DNA from: Apostichopus californicus
Taxonomy: Eukaryota; Echinodermata; Holothuroidea; Aspidochirotida; Stichopodidae
Assembly: GCA_020650975.1 (NCBI GenBank)
Contig: JAIPMN010000078.1
Coordinates: 10,142-32,096, forward strand
Direction of reading: 5' to 3'
DNA length: 21,955 nucleotides
Below are positions 1-9,296 of this stretch, in pieces. How positions within the stretch are numbered: position 1 is the first letter of the stretch; the number at the start of each line of letters is the position of its first letter. The notes under the pieces were generated by a model that did not search any database, was not told where the DNA came from, and saw only the letters and a list, made by a program, of their open reading frames with translations. A program made the translations under genes and the position numbers.

Positions 1-671
1 GGGGGGGGGTACAAGGCAGCAGTCGGAATTTTCTGGCTCCAAAACCCATCCAGTTGGAATTTCAGCCACTACACCCCCCCAATCATCAGGCCTTAGCTAC
101 GTCCCTGGCTGGCTGCGTTTCATAATCATATTCTACTACCCTGGTATTCGAACTGGGGTATGCCAACTGTAGACCCGTTAGTAACTCAAGTACGTGGTTC
201 AATTTCTATGGTTTAACCCCAACAGTTATTTTGGCGTTCCACATACATACACGAACCCTAAGCTGTGCAAAACAAACCTTGCATACATATAAACACTGGC
301 ACGGTTCAGGCTTCCGCAAAATGACAATTCAACACGAGATTTCGCAGAATTAGGTCATTCGACGTGTTTTCTGCGACAAATGTGAACCAAGAAAGTGGGA
401 TTTGCAATAACTAAATTATTTCTGGTGCCGACAGAGCACCATTTTACATCAATATTTTCATTTGGATGGGAAACTTTCGACGTCCTAGACCTAGGCTAGT
501 CGAGTTTTCCGAAGTTCGTGACTTTAGACGAGGCCCTTTATAGTTCTTTGGACGAGGCAATAAAGTTCATACTTTGCAAGTCTGACAGCGGTATAACATA
601 CAGTAGTCCTATATCTTAGCCTACCCTGATATATAATTACATGTGTTGGGGAGCTTGTTAGGACAAATGAT
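1..671. other. 5' flank of GSKIP: repeat debris, promoter and 5' UTR not delimited
   Basis: The window opens with a run of G, and a run of C lies near position 75. The first ~170 bases look like the edge of an interspersed repeat. From about 240 to 671 the sequence should hold the promoter and 5' UTR of the downstream gene, but I cannot place a transcription start. An in-frame TGA at 627-629 closes the reading frame upstream of the chosen ATG at 672. TATATAA at 630-636 is only 36 bases before that ATG, probably too close to be the TATA box. A short out-of-frame ATG at 667 overlaps the main start. No other coding signal is visible. Confidence 0.5.
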
Positions 672-884
672 ATGGCAGAAAGTACTGATTCAATGACACC
701 TGTGGAGAACGACATTAGACTTATGAAAATTGAGGCTGAGGCAGTAATATTAGAAGTGAAATATGCTGTTGAGCATGCTGAAATTTCTTCTAAATTATCA
801 ACTAGTGACGAAATTGCCTTTTTCAACGTAAGAACAAAGGAAGGAGAGACCTTTTGTGTGGAGCTCTCTGCATTGGGATACAGA
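672..884 (+). CDS. GSKIP: GSK3-beta interaction protein (GSKIP, DUF727), coding exon 1
   Basis: This exon encodes residues 1-71 of a 141-residue protein; human GSKIP has 139. In vertebrates the small cytosolic scaffold binds GSK3-beta through its C-terminal part and the PKA regulatory subunit through an amphipathic helix, favouring inhibitory phosphorylation of GSK3-beta by PKA. Here residues 19-34 (KIEAEAVILEVKYAVE) align with the human PKA-binding helix. Residues 47-66 (DEIAFFNV.TKEG..FCVEL) match the conserved DUF727 core. ATG 672 has G at -3 and G at +4 and follows an in-frame TGA at 627. The exon ends after AGA at 884 with donor GTAAGT (885-890), phase 0. Without splicing the frame would add only six unrelated residues. 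Family assignment is secure because both exons align colinearly with the vertebrate protein. Confidence 0.93.
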
Positions 885-1562
885 GTAAGTCCATTATTAT
901 ACTAGGGGACAGGCCTAGGCCCAGTGCCATAATTATTATGTTCCATTTGATTTGAAGGCATACTGTTTGCCACACAGTGAGTGATTGCAATTGCAAAATG
1001 TAGTACATCATTGATGTATTGTGACCAGATTTACCAAAGTAATAAGTGCCAGAACCAGGTCTGCATTATTAAAAGAACCAGATCTGCTTTGTTAATTGAC
1101 CAGTTCAAACAATATAATGGGCAAGCCTAGGCCTATGGCCAATTAATTTAGTCAATATACATACAATAGCCCAAGGCCTACACAGTATGAGTTGAAATGC
1201 AGTTATCAACTAACAATGCTGATAGCTAGGCCTTGGCCTTTGTAATAGTACTGCAACAAGATTATTAACAGAGTTGCTGATGCATGATTATAATTAGTTT
1301 TGTGTATCTTGTAGCTAGTGATTTCAGTAATGAGTAGCAGTATCATGATGTCGTATACTTAGACATTTTTTTCTGATGGGGCTCTATTATTTGTGTGAAG
1401 TTAAAAATAAAGGTACATGTTCTGGTTGCATTAAATATTATGATGAGAATCAAACAATGGATGAAGTTTGATATTTAGGCTTGCACTTTATGGCCAACGT
1501 CAACATCAATTTAAACAGCCTGAAAGGAGTATTCCAGAGATTTACCGAACAAACTCAAATAA

Positions 1563-2405
1563 TCAAGCACAAGTCTGCTACGTATGAGCACTCAAATTAT
1601 CAAGCACAAGTCTGCTATGTATGAGCACTCAAATTATATATGAAGCACAAGTCTGCTACGTATGAGCACTCAAATTATGAAGCACAAGTCTGCTACGTAC
1701 GAGCACTCAAATAATCAGACACAAGTCTGCTACGTACGAGCACTCAAATTATGAAGCACAAGTCTGCTACGTACGAGCGCTCAAATAATCAAGCACAAGT
1801 CTGCTACGTACGAGTACATTCAAATTATCAAACACAAGTCTGCTACGTACGAGCACTCAAATAATCAAGCACAAGTCTGCTAGGTACGAGCACTCAAATT
1901 ATCAAGAACAAGTCTGCTACGTACGAGCACTCAAATAATCAAGCACAAGTCTGCTACGTAGGAGCACTCAAATAATCAAGCACAAGTCTGCTACGTATGA
2001 GCACTCAAATTATGAAGCACAAGTCTGCTACGTACGAGCACTCAAATAATCAGACACAAGTCTGCTACGTATGAGCACTCAAATTATGAAGCACAAGTCT
2101 GCTACGTATGAGCACTCAAATAATCAAGCACAAGTCTGCTACGTACGAGTACATTCAAATTATCAAACACAAGTCTGCTACGTACGAGCACTCAAATAAT
2201 CAAGCACAAGTCTGCTAGGTACGAGCACTCAAATTATCAAGAACAAGTCTGCTACGTACGAGCACTCAAATCAAGCACAAGTCTGCTACGTACGAGCACT
2301 CAAATAATCAAACACAAGTCTGCTACATTACGTACGAGCACTCAAATTATCAAACACAAGTCTGCTAGGTACAAGCACTGAAATAATCAAGCACAAGTCT
2401 GCTTC
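1563..2405. repeat. Minisatellite A: 23 copies of a ~36-bp unit with a 335-bp higher-order repeat
   Basis: The core CACAAGTCTGCTACGTACG, followed by AGCACTCAAATAATCAAG, recurs 23 times, counted by the AAGTCTGCT word. Units are mostly 35-39 bp. Variants include CGTATG for CGTACG, TAGGTACG, GAGTACATTC and AGAACAAG. Several rare variants recur exactly 335 bp apart: GAGTACATT at about 1811 and 2146, CTAGGT at 1881 and 2216, AGAACAAG at 1905 and 2240. A block of about nine units has therefore been duplicated inside the array. There are no unique spacers and no open frame, so this is neither a CRISPR array nor a coding repeat. Confidence 0.95.
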
Positions 2406-3040
2406 TGCTTCATAGGAAATGATAGGAGCACTCATATTTTCTTCTCCTTGGGCTGTAACATTTAATGAAGACTGAAATCCTACATAAAGTCATCCTAAAA
2501 GCACCATAAGTCTGGCAAACCAACGTACAGTACTGTATGGTACTGTAGCTTGACACTGGAAGTAGTGCAGTGAACTCCATTACAGCATTGTGAAATGCTA
2601 TACATGTTGAGTTGACTATTACTGCCCTACTGTATAGTACAGAAGATGTACCAGCACAGAATGTTTGCATCATTCCAAATCCTTTTCTCTTAAACTGTAC
2701 AATTGCTAAGCGAAATATGGTCACAAGATTTGAAAACTTGATACAAACGTATTGGAGTTTATTCTATTTTACCGTTTGCATTTCTCTTTGCTTGACACTG
2801 AAGTTTAAGAAAACTTTTTGTTTCGTTCATAAGTTTCGTGAGTTACAGAACTGTACATAAACTGAGTGAGGCAGTCTTCAATGGATTTTTGGAACCGTGA
2901 GTGAAGCCCCCATGGACTTATGGATTACAACGTCGGGTGGCTTCCATTGCAACACTTTAACTTAAATTTAGAATCTTTTCAATTTAGAGCGTCATTTCAA
3001 AACCGTAGAATGTTCTTGGGTGAAGAACCCACCTTGATAT

Positions 3041-3140
3041 GACCCGGCTTGGGTTGAAACCAAAATCTCCCGATTGCTAAGCCTCATTGCTTCAAATGCC
3101 TACTGTACATCTTTATCCACTCAGCCACAACACCAGTCAC
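3041..3140 (-). mobile_element. tRNA-like head of a SINE or tRNA pseudogene
   Basis: Read on the minus strand, 3128-3118 gives TGGCTGAGTGG, a near-perfect RNA polymerase III A box. Positions 3061-3051 give GGTTTCAACCC, a B box with one extra base against GGTTCGANNCC. The two span 78 bases, longer than a class I tRNA and closer to a Ser/Leu type with a long variable arm. The flanking arms pair poorly, so it is not a functional tRNA. The sequence below 3041 could be the SINE body (to about 2880), but its end and target-site duplications are not recognisable. Confidence 0.5.
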
Positions 3141-3300
3141 TACCCAGTTAGCATTATTGTGTTATGCCCACTGAGGGTCAATGTTTGTACTGTTGTGTGA
3201 TTGAAATAATGTAGTCCTCTAGATAGATGTGGCATACTGTGGCTGTACTGTATAAATCTACTGTACATGTACCATTGAGAAATTAGATTCACTTACTGTG

Positions 3301-3488
3301 CACAGTACTTGTAAGAGGTTGGTGTATGATCAGCTATTAATCTGTCATTTTAGTCTGGTCTGTTTATTTCTAGTTAGAGTAAGATATATCTACCACACAG
3401 TACTTGTAAGAGGTTCGTGTATGATCAGCTATTAATCTGTCATTTTAGTCTGGTCTGTTTATTTCAAGTTAGAGTAAGATATATCTAC
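3301..3488. repeat. Tandem duplication, 95-bp unit, two copies
   Basis: Unit 1 is 3301-3395 and unit 2 is 3396-3488. Offset 95 holds along the whole length. I see only two substitutions (3321 versus 3416, and 3371 versus 3466), so the duplication is recent. No coding function is apparent. Confidence 0.93.
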
Positions 3489-4559
3489 TGTACCACAAAT
3501 GATGATCCTTTTATCTCAAAGAGTGTGTTCATTATATTGATAATTACTTTGAACAGAGACTGTACAGTATTTATTTTAAAGCAGCCTTTTTGTACATAAC
3601 TGTTTAATGTAATGCACAATGTTTATTAGACCTTCTGCAGTACAGTATATTTTAACTTAAAATAGGAGTGTACAAATCATGAATGCATTAAGGAAATGTC
3701 AATAGATGTACCATAAATATTGCTCAACACATACAGTAATGTTAATTAGCTACTGTCCCTTTTATTTAATTTATAATATAAATTCTCAGTTTTTCACAAT
3801 CTTTATTTTGGTAAAAAATGGACTATTCAAGCAAATTTAAGTAGGATACATTGCATAGTGATACAGTACCTATATTATAATGGAGTTTTAGTTATTAATG
3901 AAATGGTATTAAACAAAGAAGATCATTTGAAACAACTCTAAAAAGCTGCTTTAAGTGATCCCTGTAAAGCTGCAGGTATCAATTCGATGTAATCAGATGT
4001 GAAAGTCTGCAACCATGTCACGACTGGATATTGCAGCCTTTATTACACACAAGGGATCAGGGAACGGTGTCCACTGACAAAGTCAATTTACATCTGTGAG
4101 AATCAATGTGTTTATTAATATTATTAAAGCAAAGACTGTGATGGTCATCAACAAATTTAAATGTCCTGAAGGACTTTACAAATTTTAAGTAAATGACTGA
4201 GTTCTGTTTCCTATTATTAATCTACTGTAATGTATACAGTTTAATTATATCACTGGAATTGCATTTATACCTCTTCAACTGATTTTCATGACAGTTGCAG
4301 CCTTTCCCATTTCCTTTGAGGTGTTTTTACAGCTGGTGAACTGTTTTCTAGTGATACTGTAAGCACACTACTGTGGTAAACTGTAGTTTAGATTATCTGA
4401 ATGTCTGGCAAAACTACTGTACTGTAAGTACAATATATACTGTGTATTAATGATATATGGCTGGAAGTTGTAATTTTTACAGACTTTGATAACTTATGTT
4501 GTTCAAAGTTCTGTAAATTCGGTACTGTACAGTAGATGTGTTTACAGTACTGTAGGTAC

Positions 4560-4986
4560 TGCACAGTACTGTACGCAGGGAATAATTCTGTACTAGTTAG
4601 GTACAGTACAGTACGCAGGGAATAAATCTGTACTAGGTACAGTACAGTACGCAGGGAATAATTCTGTACTAGGTACAGTACAGTAAGCAGGGAATAATTT
4701 GGTACAGTACAGTACGCAGGGAATAATTCTGTACTAGGTACAGTACAGTAAGCAGGGAATAATTTGGTACAGTACAGTACTCAGGGAATAATTTGGTACA
4801 GTACAGTACGCAGGGAATAATTTGGTACAGTACAGTAAGCAGGGAATAATTTGGTACAGTACAGTACGCAGGGAATAATTTGGTACAGTACAGTACGCAG
4901 GGAATAATTTGGTACAGTACAGTACGCAGGGAATAATTTGGTACAGTACAGTACCCAGGGAATAATTTGGTACAGTACAGTACAGT
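4560..4986. repeat. Minisatellite B: 13 copies of a GTACAGTACAGTACGCAGGGAATAATT-type unit
   Basis: CAGGGAATA occurs 13 times. The first five repeats are mixed: several carry TCTGTACTAG after AATAAT, giving units of about 36-39 bp. From about 4741 the array settles to a homogeneous 29-bp unit with TTTGGTACAGTACAGTAC. Substitutions cluster in one slot (GTACGCAGG, GTAAGCAGG, GTACTCAGG, GTACCCAGG). The unit is rich in self-complementary GTAC/TACAGTA words. Because 29 is not a multiple of three, a minus-strand frame stays open through all three registers; that is a by-product of the array and not a gene. Confidence 0.95.
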
Positions 4987-5114
4987 CCTTTTGAAGTCAA
5001 TGATTATTTATGTAGCTCTGCGGTTTACACATCTGCAGGGTCATAAAGTTTCAATAGTCCTACAAACACCCTTACCAGTTACAACAGTTGGTTCCTTATA
5101 ATGTAGCCAAGTAC

Positions 5115-5241
5115 GGCACACACATCTAATGTGATGTATCGCATGTTTTATGGACATGTAGAGCTACTGTGTATGGCACACACATCTAATGTGATGTACA
5201 TATCACATGTCTTTATATGGACATGTAGAGCTACTGTGTAT
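5115..5241. repeat. Tandem duplication, 60-67 bp unit, two copies
   Basis: GGCACACACATCTAATGTGA starts at 5115 and again at 5175. GACATGTAGAGCTACTGTGT closes both units (about 5153 and 5220). Unit 2 has a few extra bases in the middle. It lies inside the GSKIP intron. Confidence 0.85.
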
Positions 5242-6330
5242 GGCATTACCAGTTACTGTGTTACTGTAGCTAATAGTCTCAGTCATTCATTTTCACCTGC
5301 CAGTAATTGGGCATAATACAGTTCAGTAGAATACATGTAAAGTCTATAGCACTTAATACATACTGTACATGGATCTTACAGTAAGTTGTTATATTTTACA
5401 GGCAAATGAGTTTTGTCATCCATTATTTGACCAACCGTGTTTCCTTGAAGGCTTCAGTGGGTGAAACAACAGCAGGATTTTAGAATTGTGACACTGTATT
5501 TAATTAAGGTTCTTGCTTGTGTCTATTAGCCCGAGGGTAATCAGTTCAGCTTGACACTATGCTGTACAGTATATATGTTAAAGATGTCTTGAACAGGACA
5601 AAAGCGACATATGGCATTTCTTCTCATTAAGCACGCCTCGTTATTATTGACTCCCTGATCTTTCATTATTAACAATTTACTGTCTTGAAGTGTAATCTTG
5701 CCTGGAAGGACCGCACCAGCAACTTTGTGCTGAACTATATAGTACTGTTAGTAATTATACAGGACTTAGCATGGCGGGTGATTACACTACCCTAGATATG
5801 CTTGCAGGACCTTAAGTAGATCTGTATACACAGAGTTGAGAGATGGATGGGTTTTATGACCTCCATCATGCGTTGCGGTGCTAATTAAGTCATCAAAAAT
5901 AAAAGACTGATATAAATTATATACAGTAGATCATGGCTTAAGTATCAGTGCGATGTATGATTAGTGAGTATTAAATACATTTTGCATGTGTCATATGGTG
6001 TACAACATGTTGTACAGTAGATAGAACCTGACATGTCCCAAGGGAAGGTCATTGAATCAAATTATACCAAATGGAATTATTAGAGCTTCCAACTAAGGAA
6101 CTTTGAAACTACTGAAAATAATATGGAAGTTATCCATGGACATGTACTTCTGTAAATTAATCAGAATGTACTGTAATCCAGTAGGTGGATCAAGGGTGGT
6201 GGAGTGCCAAAAAGAGGTGAAGGAACCCCCAATGTGCTTTGTCATGTAAATACAGTGTCCTTTCTAGGGTAGAAAAGTAGCCATCTTTGAAAGTAAAAGT
6301 GTCCTTTTGCTTTTTTGTTTTTTCAATTAA

Positions 6331-6350
6331 TTGTTGAAATATTTCAACAA
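6331..6350. repeat. 20-bp perfect palindrome in GSKIP intron
   Basis: TTGTTGAAAT is followed immediately by its exact reverse complement ATTTCAACAA, with no spacer. It lies about 510 bp before the splice acceptor in otherwise simple A+T-rich sequence. It could be chance, a dimeric protein-binding site, or a remnant of an element end. No second copy is seen in the window. Confidence 0.8.
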
Positions 6351-6863
6351 AATGGGCACTGAGCATACAAAAATTGCCCAGAACATAATAAAAAAAAAAT
6401 GCAGTTACTGGAATATTTCCTTCTTGATGAAATATGTTTAGGTAAGTAAACTTGTGGTTGTCCCCTCAATTCAGAGTTACATGTCCTTCTGCCCTTCCTC
6501 ACTCCACTCCCCAGATCGAAGACTCTACCACTCTTGCCACCCCTGTGTAGGATTGTAGTTACTGTACAGTAAGTAGTAAGTCCAAGTTAGTTGTTAGTTT
6601 TCTGCATAGAATAATACTGTCAGAGAGATATTTAGAAAACAAGAAGACTTGGGACTCAGTACTGTATATTGCAGTGTCAACTTCAAACTATCAAATCCAA
6701 GTGACAAAAAGTTTCAGTATTTAAACTACTGCAGCTAAACTTAATGCTGTAAAACTACATTTTATCTACAGTACTTTTATTTTCAATCTAACAGCCCCTC
6801 TTTTTATTTTAATGTGTTCTTTTCTTGAACATTTGATATAAGTTTTTTCCCCTTCTGTTTCAG

Positions 6864-7076
6864 ATTGTTGGGAAGAACTTTGATGAAGTGTCATTAGAAG
6901 ATAATTTGACATACTATGAGACAATCTATGCCTTACTGGACAAGCACAGCCCACAGTACAGACTGACATTTGGAGAAGCTCTCGTTGGAAAACTAGAAGG
7001 ACTTCAGAAACTTCAGGAAAAGGCAGAAAATGGAAACCACCACCACCACCATGCACCTGACAAAGAAGGAACATGA
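6864..7076 (+). CDS. GSKIP: GSK3-beta interaction protein (GSKIP), terminal coding exon
   Basis: This exon encodes residues 72-141 and the TGA stop (7074-7076). It starts after a strong acceptor (pyrimidine tract, TTTCAG) with IVGKNFDEV and continues with YYETIYALLDKHSPQYRLTF. This aligns with human [20 protein letters not shown], the GSK3-interacting domain. Leu115 in the GKLEGL segment corresponds by alignment to human Leu130, known to be needed for GSK3-beta binding. After this conserved helix the human protein ends within about nine residues. Here a longer hydrophilic tail follows (QEKAENGN, five His, APDKEGT); the His run is encoded by CAC CAC CAC CAC CAT near 7038-7052. The first three exon codons are required for the domain, so translation does not start inside the exon. 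Confidence 0.95.
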   Translation: MVGKNFDEVSLEDNLTYYETIYALLDKHSPQYRLTFGEALVGKLEGLQKLQEKAENGNHHHHHAPDKEGT

Positions 7077-7645
7077 CAGAACAGCGTGAGGAAGGGATCA
7101 GCCCATTGAGACTTTCAAATGTAAACCAATGTAGTACCATGCTTGTACAATATACTATAAGGTAACTGTAACTCCAGAGTGTACAGGTAGCAGTGAAACT
7201 TGGGAATGTGGGTGCTCAGGACAGCCGAAATCAGGAATGCTATCAAATTTAATTGACCCTATTGTGTCTTACTATACACTGTAAATACAATTGTGAATTA
7301 GTACTGCAAAAACAAGTTGGAATACTGCTGGAGAAAGGACAAACGAAAAGGGATTAATGTACTGTATGCCACAACAAACACAATATATGAATCACATTTG
7401 GAAATTATTCATGAAAGTGACATGAAAAGTCCAGAGGACAAAAAAGATTGAATCATAATTTCTTGTCTTTCATGTCAGAACAAGTTCTTACTGTTATTTG
7501 ATGCTTCAAGGTGACATACAACACCATTACTATTGATGGATTCATGTCTCCCCTAAGAGCTAATGTTACATCTACAACACACAGAAGTGACTTTGGTGCT
7601 CACTGTTTAGTACCATTAAATGATGCAAAATAATGATCTAATGTG
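7077..7645 (+). promoter_or_regulatory. GSKIP: Probable GSKIP 3' UTR with ATTAAA poly(A) signal
   Basis: No AATAAA occurs in the first 2 kb after the stop. The variant ATTAAA at 7615-7620 is followed about 30-50 bases later by a G/T-rich stretch (7651-7670), the usual arrangement around a cleavage site. That would give a 3' UTR of about 560 nt. AATAAA at 9372-9377 is an alternative but lies 2.3 kb away. Confidence 0.4.
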
Positions 7646-9077
7646 GGTAATTGTTGTTTTGTCTTTGTGGGCTACTGTCAACATATTCAAATGATCTTTA
7701 ATATTACCCATTTAGTATTTTCATATTTGTGTGAAATCTGTTGCATGAAGTTAAAAATAGAAAAAGAATTTGGGTAAAACTTAAAACAATGAGTGAATTG
7801 TGAACCTGTAGTAACGTTTGGCAAGCATAGCATACTGGACTTACCTTTTGGCCAGTAAACATTACCTTTTCGTGCTGTGGGAGACATGTAGTAATGTACA
7901 GTACATGTATGGAATCCTAAATATGGCATACAATGAACTTGGTAATCTTCCGAGAAGTGGATTAAGTATGTTATGTGGGGCAAGGATACATTCCTCACAA
8001 ACTTCATTACTGACGTGTTTGTTGTCCTTTCATTTAAACAGTATGAACTATAATTGTACACTACATTGATGTCTAAATGTCTATAATTTATATTTTAAAG
8101 ATACTGTAGGCACATGCTGTAGTCTGGTGATGGCATTTAGATTATTTTGCTTGTTCTTAGCATCGGCAGCATTACTGACGTATTGGTATATGTTTAACAT
8201 ACACCAACGTGTGGGTTGAGAGGACTTCTGGTCTCATTAAGTACCTTGCAAGGTCAAGTTTGAAGGTGTATGGTATGGTAAAGTTGAGAAATATATCCTT
8301 CATTGAGTTAACATTCTTTCCTTACAGAAGATGGAATTTGCATGAAGGGTTTGTTGGTACTATTTTGTCATATACAAACATTAAACATAAACACTGCACA
8401 CTTCAAAAATGTTTAAAGTGCTTCTGTTAACATTTTTAAGGTGTATGTACTGTAGCTTGGGGTTAGCATGGCGGGTACTTTGTATCTGACATCTAGTGTT
8501 TCCTGAATCATTGATATTTTTTGGGTTGGGAGTTGGGAGGACGTCTAATTTCATACTTGGTAAGGTCAAGTCCATATGTTGTTGAAATCACTCAAACTAT
8601 ACACTTCATGGGCCCAGTACGGTAAACAGATACACAGTTCATTAGGAGACCCAATGCTAGACTGCATGAATAGTATATCTATAAGAAGATGTGCAACAAA
8701 CACACCATCCACACGACCATGGAGGCTCATGCGATGCATTCTGTTGCAGCACATACTATATTGTACACCTTGCAAGTGCATTGTATTTCTTAATGTTATT
8801 ATCGCATACCTGCTAGTCCTGCTATAGCTACTGTAATAAGAGCAGGGCGCTAGCATGTGAAACATTTATCTATGTTTACTGCAATTTTCCATTCCAAAGT
8901 TGTTGTTTTGTTTAATGAAAAAATCTAACAGCTAGACACCCAGATGTACTTCATCACATTCTTCATCTGAATGTACTGTATGGTGAAATAGCAATACTCT
9001 GTCTGTATACACGCAAGAGTCGAGGCTGCCATTATAACTCTGTGCTTGCTGAAAAATTGACTTGTCTTAGTGGTGAT

Positions 9078-9296
9078 TTCAAAGATGGCTTGTTACCTCG
9101 TCATGAGTATTCGTCCTATTTACCAAATATCCGATATGAGTCTTATTATCCTTATTATCCATGTTACAACAGAGATGTGACTGTCGTTAATGCCCTTCAA
9201 AGATGGCTTGTTACGTCCTATTTACCAAATATCTAATATAAGTTTTATTCTCCTTATTAACCATGATACAACAGAGATGTGACTGTCGTTAATGCC
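9078..9296. repeat. Diverged two-copy direct repeat (117 and 101 bp)
   Basis: TTCAAAGATGGCTTGTTAC starts at 9078 and 9196. ACAGAGATGTGACTGTCGTT near the end of each unit confirms the register (about 9169 and 9270). Unit 1 carries an extra ~15 bp near 9097-9112, including CATGAGTATTCG. Several substitutions separate the copies, so the event is older than the 95-bp duplication at 3301. A 64-codon open frame runs through it and stops in unit 2; it shows no protein feature. Confidence 0.88.

Larger units (their letters stand above)
885..6863 (+). other. GSKIP: GSKIP intron (5,979 bp, phase 0)
   Basis: The donor is GTAAGT at 885. The acceptor is a long pyrimidine tract ending in TTTCAG at 6863. 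Joining 884 to 6864 restores the conserved step from the beta core (…ALGYR) into IVGKNFDEV, as in human GSKIP (…GLKVVGYAFDQV). The intron contains two minisatellites (about 1563-2405 and 4560-4986), a tRNA-like element on the minus strand near 3041-3140, tandem duplications at 3301-3488 and 5115-5241, and a perfect palindrome at 6331-6350. The stretches 905-1560, 2410-3000, 3490-4530 and 5245-6860 show no coding signal. They are A+T-rich with scattered TACTGTA/TACAGTA and, near the 5' end, AGGCCTA words. Confidence 0.88.

Noticed and set aside
145-165. B-box-like GGTATTCGAACTGG near the left end
   Set aside because: No matching A box at a workable distance on either strand, so not called as a tRNA or SINE.
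630-636. TATATAA as TATA box for GSKIP
   Set aside because: It would place the start of transcription about 10 bases before the ATG; possible but implausible without 5' end data.
1563-2405. CRISPR-like direct repeat array
   Set aside because: Units abut with no unique spacers, units vary, and the host is a spliced eukaryote. It is a minisatellite.
4734-5000. 88-codon minus-strand ORF with a 29-residue period (YCTVPNYS…)
   Set aside because: It is the 29-bp minisatellite read through all three registers; no signal for expression and it lies inside an intron of the opposite strand.
6766-7140. 124-codon minus-strand ORF
   Set aside because: Antisense shadow of GSKIP exon 2; the + strand frame matches a known family.
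8215-8575. Resemblance between 8215-8265 and 8530-8575 (AGGAC.TCT…AAGGTCAAG)
   Set aside because: Only short matched words separated by mismatches; too weak by eye to call a repeat.
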